From NCBI GenBank assembly GCA_017590115.1, contig JAGGNK010008781.1:3577676-3641675 (forward strand): DNA of 64,000 bases. Direction: 5' to 3'. The stretch comes from Montifringilla adamsi (lineage: Eukaryota; Chordata; Aves; Passeriformes; Passeridae). A program made the position numbers and the translations under genes. Below are positions 37,160 to 48,434 of this stretch, in pieces (within the stretch, counting starts at the first letter, position 1; every line of letters begins with the position of its first letter). The notes below the pieces were generated by a model that had not been told where the DNA came from, made no database searches, and saw only the letters and a list, made by a program, of their open reading frames with translations.

Positions 37160-37400
37160 CCCGGGATCATGGAGTCCAGCCGCTGACCCATCCCCACCTT
37201 GTCACCAATACAGAGCACCCAGTGCCACGTCCAGGCCTTCCTTGGACACCTCCAGGAACGGGGACTCCAAACTTCCCTGTGCAGTTCCAATCCCTGACCA
37301 CCCTCTTCATGAAGGAATTTCTCCTGAACCTACCCTGGCACACCTTGTTTCACCTTGTTTCTGTCCCATGTTTCCTGGGGGCAGAGGTGACCCTCACATG
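37160..37400 (-). repeat. CR1 LINE fragment
   Basis: Antisense CR1 body: GGACACCTCCAGGAACGGGG, ACTCCAAACTTCCCTGTGCA, GTTCCAATCCCTGACCACCC, AAGGAATTTCTCCTGAAC. Confidence 0.9.
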
Positions 37401-37499
37401 GCTGCAGTCACTGACTGTGGGCAGTAATTAGTGTGTGTCAGTGATGAGTTATCCCATTGTCCCCAGCGTTTGAAGGGGTGTGTGTATTAACCCCATTTG

Positions 37500-37685
37500 G
37501 GGGTCCCTGGTGTGGCTGGGGCACTTGAGTGGCTGCCCAGGGTGGAGCCACCCTCCCTGGAAGCGTTCAGCGTTACAAAAGCGTTCAGAGCACGAGCCCA
37601 GGTGGCCCTTGGCCCGAGGGTTTGCTGGATTCAGGGAGGTTGGATTGGATGGTCTTCACCATAACAATTCCATGATTCTTTGTGC
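37500..37685 (+). repeat. CR1 LINE 3' end
   Basis: Sense CR1 tail ending GGTTGGATTGGATGGTCTTC and CCATGATTCTTTGTG. It abuts the splice acceptor of the first ACAD10 coding exon. Confidence 0.8.
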
Positions 37686-37778
37686 ATAAATAAACACTTC
37701 CCCTGTAGTTCTGCAGCCGTGCTCCAGCCTCTCCCTGGCAGAGGTGTGAGTTTCCCTGGCCCTGCCGTGGTTCCCAGC

Positions 37779-37935
37779 ATGTACCTGAGCAGTGCTGCCC
37801 GTGCCCAGAACCTTCTGTGTGCCGGGCTCCGGCGGCTCCTGCTGATCCAGCAGCACTCCAGAGGGTTCTCTTACAAAGCTGTGATCTTTGAGGAGAGCGG
37901 GGTGCTGCTCCCAGCCCCTCACAGGACAGCCACAG
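37779..37935 (+). CDS. ACAD10: ACAD10 coding exon 1
   Basis: The ATG at 37779 has A at -3. An acceptor (CCCCTGTAG) ends at 37708, so the exon probably starts at 37709 after a non-coding exon. Ends [15 protein letters not shown] to RTAT, donor GTGTGT, phase 1. Human has IFDMGGVL here: the nucleophilic Asp is Glu. An in-frame ATG at 37680 lies before that acceptor, at the end of a CR1. Confidence 0.85.
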
Positions 37936-40900
37936 GTGTGTATTCCCATTCCTGATCCCACACAATCACAGAATGTCCTGAGCTGGGAGGGACCCACAGG
38001 GATCATCATCCATTCCTGCCCTGCACAGGCATCCCAGCAATCCTCACCCTGTCCCTGAGAGCGGTGCCCAAATTCACCCAGAGCTCTGGCAGCTTCGGGT
38101 CCGTGCTCATTCCTTGGGGAGCCTGGGCAGTGCCAGCACCCTCTGGGGCAAGAACCTTTCCTGATACTTCAGCCTAACTGAGCCCTGGCACAGCTGCAGC
38201 CCTTCTCTTGGTCTGGTCCCTGGTCACCAAATGTCCTGTTGTCCCTGTGCATGGAGGGAAGATAAAATTCAGGTGCCTCTTTCAGCTGTCTCTGGTGAGA
38301 CACCCAAGAACTTGTGATGGTGAGACTTGTGCCATCAAAAGTCACCCTGCACCCCCCTGGTGACAAAACTCTCCTGTAGTGCCACCACCTGATGACACCC
38401 AAGGCTGGTGCAGTCCTCCAGCAGCTTTAGGAATTCTCCATGCTGAAAACAGGGATGAGGTGCTCCTGGAATGCCCAAACTCTTCCCTCTGTGCTGTGTC
38501 AATCACCCCAGTGCAGCACATCATTCTCACAGTGCTGGGCCCTGTATCGACCTCAGAGGGATTTCCAGCTGATTTCCCAGTCTGCTGATGCCCTTTCCTG
38601 CCTTCCCTGCTGTTCTCCATGCAGACTGGGAGGCCCGGAGCTGCATTCCAGCTGGCACCATCCAGCGAGCTGCACTGTCTGGAGGGGAGAACAGCCTCTC
38701 TCTGCAGTATTCCAGAGGAGAGCTGACAGCTGTGGAGTTCCTGCAGGAATTGGGACAGCAGTGCTTTGAGATTGTAAGCCAACTCCCCCCCTGCTCTCCT
38801 TGTGCTTCCTGGCTGCATGGAAACAGGTCCAGTGAGGAAAGAGGAGCTTTGAAAAGAAATTCTGTGGTTGAAGGGTCTGGGTTTTCCATCTAGGAAGCAC
38901 TGCTGTTGGAGCAGGGCAGATTTCCACCATTATCCCGGTGTCTGGGCAGGGCAGGCAGATGAATTTGCCTTAATTTCCTACTGGAATAAAGTCCTTTTTA
39001 AACACCTCACATTCATATGCAGATTCCTTTCCTGCCTGCTGAGCTGTCAGTGTCTGTCTCTAGCCTGCCTTGATCCCATGGCAGGCACAGTCCCAGTGAT
39101 TTCTCTTTCCCAAAATCAGCCCTTTATCTCTGCTGTAGAGTTAGGAATGTGAGAACATTAGTTTATTTGGGCAAAGCAATTTAGCTGAGATTCCCTGCCT
39201 GCCTTCTGCTGCCACAGGAAGCAGGACAGAAGATAAGATGATCAGGCAACCTACCCACCCAACCACTCTTATTTTCACTCCATTTCTGGCCCATCATCAC
39301 TGTTGGGCTTTCTCTGTTTCTCAGGCAAATGTCCGTGTTCCAGTGCACTCCTTTCTTTGGGATTTAATCCTAAAGGAGATGAGAAAACAGCTCCCCATAA
39401 TGACAGAAGCAGCTCAGTGTATCCGGGCAGAAGGGCTTAAGACAGCTCTGCTGAGCCACAGCTTGTGCCTGGGGGATGGAGAGAGGTTCCTGTCCCTGGA
39501 CCAACAGCACTTTGATGTGGTAAGTCTGGATGGATCCCAAATGGGGCTCTGCTCCTCCACCTGTGAAAGCAGCAACTGAAATTCTTTAAGTGCAGGTAGC
39601 AGTTGAGCAGCAGCACAGTTTGGTTGACATCAGTGGAACAGGCTGGGAAAGCATTTCCTGACACAATTCCTTGCAGGCACTTGGAGAGGGGCTGAGTGAC
39701 ATTTGCAAATCCACTGCAAAGTGCCCACACAACCACGAGTCTCTGTGTAACAGGCACAGGCAGCGATGGAGACAGAGGACTTGGAAGCTGGAACACCAGA
39801 CTAGAAATAAATGTTATTATTCAGTGCCCTGCCTGCTTTAAAAAAACAAACAAAAATAAGCTTTAAAAGAGTAAGGACTCTTTGAAGAGTTCATGCACCC
39901 CCTGTGCTACAAAAAACCCACTACCCCAACATGCTGACCTGGGTGAGTCTCCTCTCCCTGCACAGATCCCTCTCCCAGCAGAGTCTCCTTTCCCAGCACA
40001 CTTCACCTTTGTGTAGGTAACACAGATTAGCAGATTAGGTGACACATGAACCTCGAGGCTCCAATACCCACGGCCTCTCCAGTGTATGCTGCTCCTGGAA
40101 CAGGAGCAACAGCCCTTAGTGGGGGAAAAATAATTGAATGTTGATTTCCATTAGTGTTGGCTTTATATCCGTCCAATGGATTCATTGCTGTTCCTGGAGC
40201 GTTACAGAGCAGGGGAATGGCTGCTTGGATTGTTCATGGTTGTGAGGGCAGTGGGGGTGTTCAGACACTGAGTCAGTGCTTTTTTGATCCAGATTTTAGG
40301 TGGATGGTTATGGTCAACACAGCTGCTGTGGAGATGGCTTTGGGGTGGCTGGTGGGTGCAGTGGTCAGGACACTGCTTTTCCAGAGCCTTTGGAAGGTGC
40401 TGCCATCCAAGGCTTCCTTGGACAGCACTGAACAACTGGTTTGGGACACCCAGTAAGTCTCCCACATTGGGACATCTCATTGGATATCTTCCATCCAAGG
40501 ACTGGCTGATCCTGTTTGGTTGATTTGAGCGGAGGAGCCACAGCCAAAGCAGTTGGCACCCACACAGTCCCTGCAACCACAGCCTACCCAGCTCCACATC
40601 CTTCATTTCTCATGTTAATTAGACAGTCTCTTTCCCACCCTCCCATCTCCATTTCCAGCACTGCCCAGATGTTTGTGGTCACACAGGCTCATGCATATTC
40701 CATCTGCTGTTGCTGTAGATGGTTGAATCACATCAGGAAGGGGTGCCCAGGCCAAATCCTGGGATCTACAAGCTGTGCTTGGAGCGCCTGGGTGTCCAGC
40801 CCCAGGAATCTATCCTGCTGGACAGCAGCAGCCAGAACCTGGAGGCAGCAGCCCAGCTTGGCATGAAAACAGTGAAGGTACAAAGTGGCACAGCCAGGGT

Positions 40901-43900
40901 GGGATTTGGGGATGGATTTTGGGTCCAGAAGCTGTTTGGTTTGAACAGATCAGGATTTCCAAGTGGCAGCGGCTGACTCTTGCCAAGCCTTTTGTTCCAG
41001 CCTTGCTTGTCCCTGCAGGATGTGGTGGGGTTAAAGCAGGGATCACTGCCAAAGTCTGCTCTGGGCTATTTCACTCATGGCTCCAAACCCTGTGTAACCT
41101 CAGGGAAGTCTCTCCTCTCCCGTTCCTCTGTTCCCTACTGGAGAAACAGCCCCATCCCTATGGTTCAGACAACCACAGCAGAAAATGAGCCCCAGTTAAT
41201 GAATTCCCAGAAACTCTGAGGCCTCATGGATGAGTCAGCTGGGAACTGACAGGTTACCCCCAGGCTTTGGGGTCAGTGAGCACAGGGGTTTTACTTTGGG
41301 GACCACTGGGAAAAAGACAAGAGTGGGACTGGTGGGAAGAGTGACCTCCACTCCCCTGGGCTGCACACAGGGAATTCCAGCTCTTATCCCAGCCCAAGCT
41401 CACAGTGCCTGTGCCACCATCACAGCTGTCTCCAGGGCAGGGTAAAGGTGGGAAGCTCTGTGTCGGCAGGGAATGACCCATGAATTCCTGTGTGTCACTG
41501 GATCAGTGCTGATAAATGCATCCCAACCAGGCAGGGCTCTCCCTTTCCCAGGAAATTTTGTCTTCTAGCTGTCACCCAGTGCTACTCTTTCCCACCTGGT
41601 TTCAGGTTGATGATCCAGAAGCAGCACTCAAAGAGCTGGAAATCCATCTGGGATTTCCTTTGCAAGGGTTTGTTCCCTATACTCGTTCAGTGAGACCAGG
41701 CATGGAAATCCCAAAGGATCGTCTACAAAAGTACCTTGAGGATGTTCTTGGTGCCCACACAACAGGTATTGCAGTGGGTTTGGCCCTTCCATCAGAAAAC
41801 CTGGATATTCTGGAGCTATTGGCTTTTTCCATATGACATAGGGACTGAAAAATAATATTAAGGAAAGACTTGTAATCTCCAAGCAACAGCACAGCCATTC
41901 CAGTTTCAGTGATCCGTCACTTTCCTAGAATTAAGAAACAACATTTGAGGACTTCCTCATTTTGGGAGGGGTTGAGCACAAGTGGCCAAAGAGATGCCAG
42001 GAATATTCCTGTCCTGTGAGGCAGCTGTGAGCTACAGCCATGTTCCCCAGGAGTCTGGGACACAGGGGAGATCTCAGCCCCAGGTGCAGGAAGGGGATGG
42101 AAAGCCTGGAGAAGTGCTGACCCTCTGCTCCCACCTCCCAGCCCCACTGCAGTTACGGCAGTTTGACCACGGAGAGCCCACCCGGAGCTATTTGGTGAAG
42201 TTTGGAGGTCGTTTGCTGGTGCTGAAGAAGGAGAAGGAGCCTCCCGATGGCCCCTCAGGCCATTCTGTCCCACGGGAATACAGGTGAGGCAGTTTGCTGT
42301 GCCAGAGGAGCTGCCCCAGCACCAGAGGAGCAGGACACGTGGGGAGGATCATTTATGACCTGCCCTTGTTTTCCAGAGTGTGGGATAGGTCTGGGGGCTC
42401 CGGGCCATGGGAAGATGTAGGTGTGCTCCTTTCACCTCCCCCCAGCCACATGATTTTAGTATATTTAAAGCTGAGCACAGTGATATGGCGTGTCTGCCTG
42501 CAACACAGCAGTTCCAGGACTAATTCCTTGCACCTCTCTCCCTCCCTGGCAGGGTCCTGAAGGCTCTGGCTGAGGCTGGTGTTCCTGTGCCCCCTGTGCT
42601 TGCTCTCTGCGAGGACAGAAGGTAATTCTGTCCCTCAGCTTTCTCTCTGTGCTTTGCAACTGCAGCCAGATTCCCCCAAAGATGAAGAGAGAAGGAACCA
42701 GAGCTCACAAAGTGCTCTGATCTAATGAACATTTGTGCAGTGTGGGGCTGGAGGAGCCTCTAGAAGTTCAAAGGACAGAATCACTTTTATTTGGTTTGGT
42801 TTAAGTATGTCCCATTATAGCAATTAATCCAAAAGCTCTCTCCGAAAAGCACTTATAAAGCAATATTGTAGGGCTTCCTGCTGACTCAGAGTGCTCAGGT
42901 TTGTAATAAAGAAAGGATTTTTCCAACTGCCAGACCTCAGACAGCAGTGACAGCAGCAGATCTGTGACAGGACAGCCCTGAGGCCTGCAGCCTGCTCAGA
43001 TCTCTGCTGGCTGCAGGACTCAGTGTCTGCACGGCAGCTCGATGTGTGCCCACTGCTCCTGGTGTTTGTGAGCAGCCCGACAGCCCAGCTCACAGGCACT
43101 GCAGGAGCAGGGGAGCAGCTGCTGCTGGAGCCTGGCTCCAAGCTCAGCTTCCTGGGGCTGGAGGGGCCAGGGCTGGGCATGCCCCAGCCACGGGCCACAG
43201 GCAGCCTGAGCTGGGCTCCAAGTGCTGCTGGGGCTGCTCTTCACCCGCCCACACAGGCCTGGGGGGCACGTTCAAGGTGCAGGTGAGATCTGGAGGGTAG
43301 TGGCGGGATTGACATCAGCCCCACACATCCCAGTTTGCTTCCCCAGCATCCTTGGCACTCCTTTCTTCTTGCTGGAGCACTGTGCTGGCCACATCCACCG
43401 CGCCGTGTCCCTGCCCGCGGTGCCGCTGCACCGGCGCGGGGCCTGGTACGGGGCCATGGCAAACATCCTGGCCAGGATCCACAGCCTGGACCTCGGAGCT
43501 GCCAAGCTGCAGGACCTCGGAGAGCACGGTGAGAGCAGCCTCTGGATCCTTTCTTCTCCTGGGTGTCAGCATTTCTAGGGATAGGCAGGATGGACCAAAC
43601 TGGGGGGAGGAGGGAAAGTGAGGATGAGCAGTCCAGAGTCTGAATCCCCAGGTGTGGTGGGAGGGTGTGAAGAGCTCTCCCATTCCAGGTTTCCTGTGAG
43701 TTCCCAAAGTTCTCCTACCTCCCAGAGCTTCCTGCCATGTTTGTTGCCATCTCTGCCCACTTTGGGTACAGGAGTAACTTCTTTGCTGCCATCTCTGACC
43801 AAACCTTCCCACCTTCCCAAGCATCCCCTCCAGTTCCTCTGCAGAGACAGCTCAGCTTTCTGGAGCTGGTGGATAAGTTACATTTTTGTCCAGGATTGGA

Positions 43901-46378
43901 TTCTTTCCACCTGAATATTAAATCCAGTGCCCAGTTAAGAAAGTATGAGACCTTTGGACATTGCAGTTAAAGTCTTGGAGCTTAAATTGGGGTTCTGGAC
44001 TGAGATCTGCCTGGCTGTTTGACTTTTCCTGTGTCCCTTTTGAAGCCTCTTTGTGCCTTTCCCTGGGAGCCTCTGTTTTTCTGTTCCAGGAAATTACATC
44101 CAGCAGCAGGTTGAGACCTGGACAAAGCAGTATCGAGCTGTGGAAACTCACGTGATCCCAGCGATGGAGAGGCTCATCCAGTGGCTGCCTCTGCATTTTC
44201 CTGAATCCCAGAAGACAACGGTGGTGCATGGTGATTTCAGGTATTGCCCTGGAGCACATCCCAGGCAGTAAACAAGGACTGAGTGTAAAATGACCCTCAG
44301 ACTCCAAAAGGTGCTGGTTGGGCTGGGGCAGCAGCTTCAAAGCAGCCCAAAAGCTGGGGTTTGGGCCAGGGTCAGCATCCCCAGGGAATGAGATTGAGTT
44401 TCTTCATCCAGCAGCTGCAAATGCTGGTCTGACACTGGAGGATCATCAGCTCTTCCTGCAATACTCAGAATCAGCCTGATCTGAGGCTCTGACTAACTTG
44501 GTTCCATTCTCCAAAGCACAGTTTAGTCCATTATTAACCAGGGAGTTCAATATTGAGTAACCTCCATCCTCTGCTTGCAGAAATTAATGTTTCACTTTGT
44601 GCTGCCTTCCAAAGGACTCAGCAATTATTGAAGAGTGTGAAGAGCACTGAAAGCACCTACTGCTGCTGAGCACTGGGATTTTTGCCTCCTCTGGAGACTT
44701 TTCTGATCTCTTTTTCCCTCTGATACAGGATGGACCACCTGGTCTTTCATCCAGACAGGCCAGAAGTCCTTGCTGTGCTGGGCTGGAAGTTTGCCACTCT
44801 AGGAGATCCCATGTGTGATTTGGCGAATAACTGTATGAGCTTCTTCCTGCCAGCCCACTTTGGTGCTCGCAGAGGTACAGAGGGGGCACAGTCACCTTTG
44901 GCACACGCAGAGGAACCAGAGCTCAGAACAGATCAGCTCCTGCCCAAGCAGCTCAGCTGGCAGTGGGGCTCAGTGCAGCTGGAAAGGGCTCTGGCTTTGC
45001 ATTGTTTTCCCTCTCACCCAGCTGGGAAGCTGGGCAACGCTTTTGGGTGGGAAAGTTGTGAAGCAGATCAGGACTGGTTTGTGCACTAAGTTATACACTT
45101 CTTAAAAAGAAAAATACAGTGTTAAACAGAGAGGTTCCTTCATTTAGGAGAGATCTCTGTCAGTCACAGTTTCACCCTAACCAGGAGAACTGCCCCGTGT
45201 GCATTTTGGGGCAGGGGCTGGTGCCAAGCCCCAGAATTCCATACAGAGCCAGCACTGCAGCTGTGCAGGTCCTGGAGGGTGCAGGTGCCTCCATGGAGGG
45301 GCCTGGCTGTGCCACAAGGCTCACACCATCCCATGGGAGCTCTGAGCTGCTCTGGCAGCTGACTCACTGGTACCTCTTCCCATCTTCCAGGCTTGAGGAA
45401 GTGTGACTTGGGGCACCTGGGAATTCCCACAGCAGAGGAGTATTCCCAGATGTACTGTGGCCACCTGGGAGTGGAGCGCCCGGAGAGCTGGAATTTCTAC
45501 CTGGCCTTTGTCTTTTTCCGCCTGGCTGTGATGCTGCAGGGACGTCACCGTGGCTCCCTGGCAGGTGAGGAGCCCACCAGGCCAGCTGTGCCCTGCACAG
45601 GGCACAGCCAGGGGCACGGAGCTGCCTCCCTGCTCCAGCACAGGCCTGTTCCTGCCTGCTGTTTGTGCTGTGAGGTCTTCCCTTTCCTGGGAGAACTGAG
45701 CAGAGGCCAAAGTTGGGAGCCCAGAGCTGTGTCCTACAGATGGAGCTCTCAGACCTTCCAGCTCAGCACCAGCCTTTGCCAAGGGACTCACAGGGAGGTG
45801 GTGAGAGCTCTGGGAGCTGTTTGTCTGCACACATCAGGTGTGGCCCTGGAGCCTTTACCAGAATTAAATCTGATGTTATTTTCACATCCTTAGAGAGGAG
45901 TTTCTCCGAGTCCTGCTGGGCTGGCCCAGAGGAGGGCAGGTGATGCTGTTTGGGATGTGACTACCTAACACAGGCTTTTCCAAACAAGTGTCCTGTTCTC
46001 TTGTCCCCAGGGAGGCCAGCTCCAGGTGACAGGAGCCCCAAGGATGCAGAGTTTGTGGCTGAGCTGGCTTGGGATTTTGCCATTAAAGAAGGATTCCGTG
46101 TGTTTGAGAACCTCCCCCCCACAAAGCTGCTCGTGAGACATTCCAGCACCTGGGCCAGGCAAGGGCCACTCCTGGGCAGGAGTTACAGCACCTGGGCACG
46201 GCCTGGGGCAGCCCCTGTGCCCAGAGCCCCCCTGGTCACCCCCCTCAGCAGCCTGGGGATGGCCCAGGGGCTTTGCTGCAAGATGGAAAATACGGGCATC
46301 CAGTGGGGCTTTCCGAGTTCCCATTCCAGGGGGACTGCACATCCTCTGCCAGAGCTGCAGGTGAGACATCTGTGCTGA
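37779..46378 (+). CDS. ACAD10: ACAD10-like, 12 coding exons: HAD-like + APH-like domains, ACAD domain not found
   Basis: In mammals ACAD10 is a mitochondrial protein with a HAD-hydrolase-like domain, an APH/choline-kinase-like domain and an acyl-CoA dehydrogenase domain. Exons: 37779-37935, 38625-38773, 39325-39519, 40719-40877, 41606-41765, 42142-42283, 42553-42621, 43347-43528, 44090-44240, 44729-44874, 45391-45564, 46011-46360/46378. All join in frame. Read through to TGA at 46376-46378, the product is 683 aa, against about 1059 in human. The N-terminus ([19 protein letters not shown]) looks like a mitochondrial presequence. Active-site changes: HAD nucleophile D to E38 (FEESG); motif III K to R178; motif IV DD to D202-S203; APH motif HGDFRMDH (N to H458); LDWE to LGWK (G473, K475). 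No ACAD-domain exon was recognised before ALDH2. Probably a pseudoenzyme; a dying gene is the alternative. Confidence 0.85.
37966..38225 (-). repeat. CR1 LINE fragment in ACAD10 intron 1
   Basis: Antisense CR1 beginning AATCACAGAATGTCCTGAGC, TGGGAGGGACCCACAGGGAT, later GAGAGCGGTGCCCAAATTC and CACCCTCTGGGGCAAGAACC. The structure is typical of songbird genomes. Confidence 0.9.
38625..38773 (+). CDS. ACAD10: ACAD10 coding exon 2
   Basis: 149 bp, [18 protein letters not shown] to LGQQCFEI, aligned with human EWEVQNRIPSGTILKAL. Acceptor CATGCAG, donor GTAAGC. Confidence 0.9.
39325..39519 (+). CDS. ACAD10: ACAD10 coding exon 3 (HAD motif II)
   Basis: 195 bp. [20 protein letters not shown] matches human [20 protein letters not shown]. 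Motif II Ser (S146) is kept but the following NN is HS. Donor GTAAGT. Confidence 0.92.
40719..40877 (+). CDS. ACAD10: ACAD10 coding exon 4 (HAD motifs III and IV)
   Basis: 159 bp. [15 protein letters not shown] versus human KPDPRIYKLCLEQLG, so the motif III Lys is Arg; [12 protein letters not shown] versus FLDDLGTNLKEA, so the second motif IV Asp is Ser. Acceptor GCTGTAG, donor GTACAA. Confidence 0.92.
41606..41765 (+). CDS. ACAD10: ACAD10 coding exon 5 (HAD-APH linker)
   Basis: 160 bp. [17 protein letters not shown] and [17 protein letters not shown] match human ACAD10 closely. Donor GTATTG. Confidence 0.93.
42142..42283 (+). CDS. ACAD10: ACAD10 coding exon 6 (APH N-lobe)
   Basis: 142 bp. 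[20 protein letters not shown] and [15 protein letters not shown]; human LLQFDHGQSNPTYYI and DLVLRKKPPG. The N-lobe lysine region is still recognisable. Donor GTGAGG. Confidence 0.9.
42553..42621 (+). CDS. ACAD10: ACAD10 coding exon 7
   Basis: 69 bp. [20 protein letters not shown] matches human [20 protein letters not shown]. Donor GTAATT. Confidence 0.93.
43347..43528 (+). CDS. ACAD10: ACAD10 coding exon 8
   Basis: 182 bp. [16 protein letters not shown] aligns with human VIGTPFYVMEYCPGLI, and [19 protein letters not shown] with VLCKIHSVDLQAVGLEDYG. Donor GTGAGA. Confidence 0.92.
44090..44240 (+). CDS. ACAD10: ACAD10 coding exon 9 (APH catalytic HGD)
   Basis: 151 bp. [18 protein letters not shown] then TTVVHGDFR. 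The catalytic-loop HGD (H451-D453) is intact. Donor GTATTG. Confidence 0.95.
44729..44874 (+). CDS. ACAD10: ACAD10 coding exon 10 (APH metal site, altered)
   Basis: 146 bp. [20 protein letters not shown] versus human [20 protein letters not shown]. Asn to His (458), Asp to Gly (473) and Glu to Lys (475) remove expected Mg-ATP ligands, while surrounding residues are conserved. Donor GTACAG. Confidence 0.94.
45391..45564 (+). CDS. ACAD10: ACAD10 coding exon 11 (APH C-lobe)
   Basis: 174 bp. [19 protein letters not shown] and [19 protein letters not shown] match human CDLTQLGIPAAEEYFRMYC and NWNFYMAFSFFRVAAILQG. Donor GTGAGG. Confidence 0.95.
46011..46378 (+). CDS. ACAD10: ACAD10 last recognised exon (APH end and linker)
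   Basis: [20 protein letters not shown] and [13 protein letters not shown] match human up to the linker before the ACAD domain. The frame then diverges and stops at TGA 46376-46378. A possible donor (CAG|GTGAGA) at 46360/46361 could instead splice onward; I found no convincing next exon. Confidence 0.85.
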
Positions 46379-48428
46379 AGCTGCTTTGCTGCACCTGCCC
46401 CAGGGTGGGGATTGTGGCCTCCAAGTGTCCTGGCTCTCGTGATCACATCAGACATTTGGCACTCCTGGAGTCCAGGGGTTTGGAGGAAAAGGGCTGGGTT
46501 CATATGGCTGCAATAGAGTTTATATCCTGGGAAACAGTGATTTTGGAAGCTGGCACTCCCTTCCAAGAGGAGCAGATTAACACCAGCCCAGCTGTGGTTG
46601 CTTGCCCAGGTCCTGCCATCCGTGCAGATGGTGTGCCCAGAGCATGGCTGGGCTGGGCTTTTCAACTCTTGCCAGTCCAGGAAGAAATGGTTGTTCCTTA
46701 CCTTTCCCTGTCCAGGGAAGCCTCACTCCTGTCTCCCTCTGGGAAAGGCTGAGCTCATTCCCTTCTGTCTGTTCCTCTGGTGCTCCCTTGGGAGCTCCCT
46801 CAGATGGGGCAGGGAGCTGCTTGCACCTCCCCAACTTCCATTCACAGTGTGAGTGGAAGCAAACAGCCCCACCCTTGGGCTGCTACCAAGATTATATTCC
46901 TAATTATTCTAGTGACATTATCAAATTCTAGTGGGTTACTTAACCTCCTTTCAGCTGCCAAAAAAATACCCAGGTGCCCTTCCAAAGTGTTTCCTTGTGC
47001 TCTGGCAGAAACCAACAAATGCCAGTGTGTCAGGGCACTTGGCAGCTGATCTGCTGAGAAGGTGGAAAGGGCAGGGAAGCAGCAGCTGTGGGGAATTTGG
47101 AGGTGCTGAGATGAGCAGATCTCCTTGCCCTTCCTCGAAACACTCATCTTTGCCAAGTCTCCAAACATCAGGATTGCCACACTCTCTCCACTCCATGCCT
47201 TGGGCTTGTGGAGATGCTGCTCCTGGTGTGTGGCACCACAGAGCCTCCTCATCCCTGTCACCTCCACATCCATCCCACTGCTCCTTCCCTTGGCATCATC
47301 CCTGCACTGTCAGCCTTTGCTGTGGAAGAGTGTTGTGAAAGCCAGGGGAGGAGTTTTGCTGCCTGCAACAGCAGGATAATGCAGAGGACTGTTACACAGC
47401 CAAATATTCCCAGCCTGGAACTGCCACAGTGCTCCAGAGCTGGGCACGGCAAGGGCAAGGCTGCCCCTGCCAGCTGGCACTGCCAGGGGGAGGTTCATCC
47501 CTGGGGGCTGGCAGCCAGGTGCCCTTGGCTGACTGTTCCTGGCTGAGCAGGGCAGGATCTCAGCTGATCCTGCCTCATCCCACACCAGGAGCCAGCAGAC
47601 TCCACACTGATCCCAAAGGCTGCCTGTCCCTGCAGATCCTCTCCAGAGGAGCAGAGGGAAGCTCAGTTTGTGCTTCAGAGCCATGGCTGGCTGTCAGAGG
47701 GGCAGCACCAGGGGCACCAGAGCTCTCATGGGTCTCATCCTCTTCCCCCAGACACAGAGTGCCAGGACAAGGCACTGATGGCTGCACAGGCCATGGATCA
47801 GGGCACCAAGGTGAGCAGATTCCTCAGGCTCGAGCCTTCCCTGACCCAAAAAGAGCAACACTGGGACCCCCACTGAGTCTGGGGCCTGTGAGCATGAGGG
47901 GTGATCTGTCCTGTCTGCTGTGGGATCCCCAGTGCGGGTGTTTCCCCAGCACTGGGTCCCCAGGGATTTGGAAGGCTCTGGGACATTGCTGCCTGGTCCT
48001 GCAGCCCTCTGTGTGCCCACATGGGCTCTGGTCTCACTCTCCCACAGGTCCCTGGAGCAAAACATCTCCACAGTGCAGATCCCAGCTCAGCACTTCCCTT
48101 GGACCTGAGCTCCACATCTGGCTGAGGGTCCCCAGGGTTCACAGGACAGGACTCTCCAAACCAGAGCTGAGCCAGGAGCTGCAGCACTGGGAAACCTCAG
48201 ATGGGGACCCAAACCAGCCACTCTGGCATGGGAGAGGCCGTGCTGAGGGCAGCCTGTGAGCTTCTCAGTTCCAGTGGTGTTTGGTGTTATCTGTGCTCAG
48301 TGCTTTTATTGCCTGGCTCAATACAGGGCCAAGTCCAGCCTTGGGTCATGAGGCTGCAGGAGTCAGAACTGCAGCAGGGAGAGTTGGTTGGGAGTGACCT
48401 GGCTGGGGGTGCACGACTTGGTTTTGGG

Positions 48429-48434
48429 AATAAA
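48429..48434 (+). terminator. Candidate ACAD10 poly(A) signal
   Basis: First AATAAA on the plus strand that I see after the ACAD10 stop, about 2 kb downstream. Use is inferred only. Confidence 0.3.

Larger units (their letters stand above)
37936..46010 (+). other. ACAD10 introns
   Basis: Eleven mostly short introns (about 270-1,200 bp) between the listed exons. Apart from the CR1 in intron 1 I recognise no repeat or gene in them. Confidence 0.8.

Noticed and set aside
37779..46378. Calling ACAD10 an outright pseudogene
   Set aside because: No frameshift, premature stop or broken splice site was found in twelve exons; the evidence supports changed catalytic residues and a missing C-terminal domain, not general decay.
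47208..47330. Frame reading GTTEPP, resembling the MTEP motif of acyl-CoA dehydrogenases
   Set aside because: Only three residues agree and the flanks do not align; too weak to call an ACAD relic.
47429..48259. 276-codon plus-strand open frame downstream of ACAD10
   Set aside because: No domain, no conserved motif, composition like the flanking non-coding DNA. I could not connect it in frame to ACAD10.
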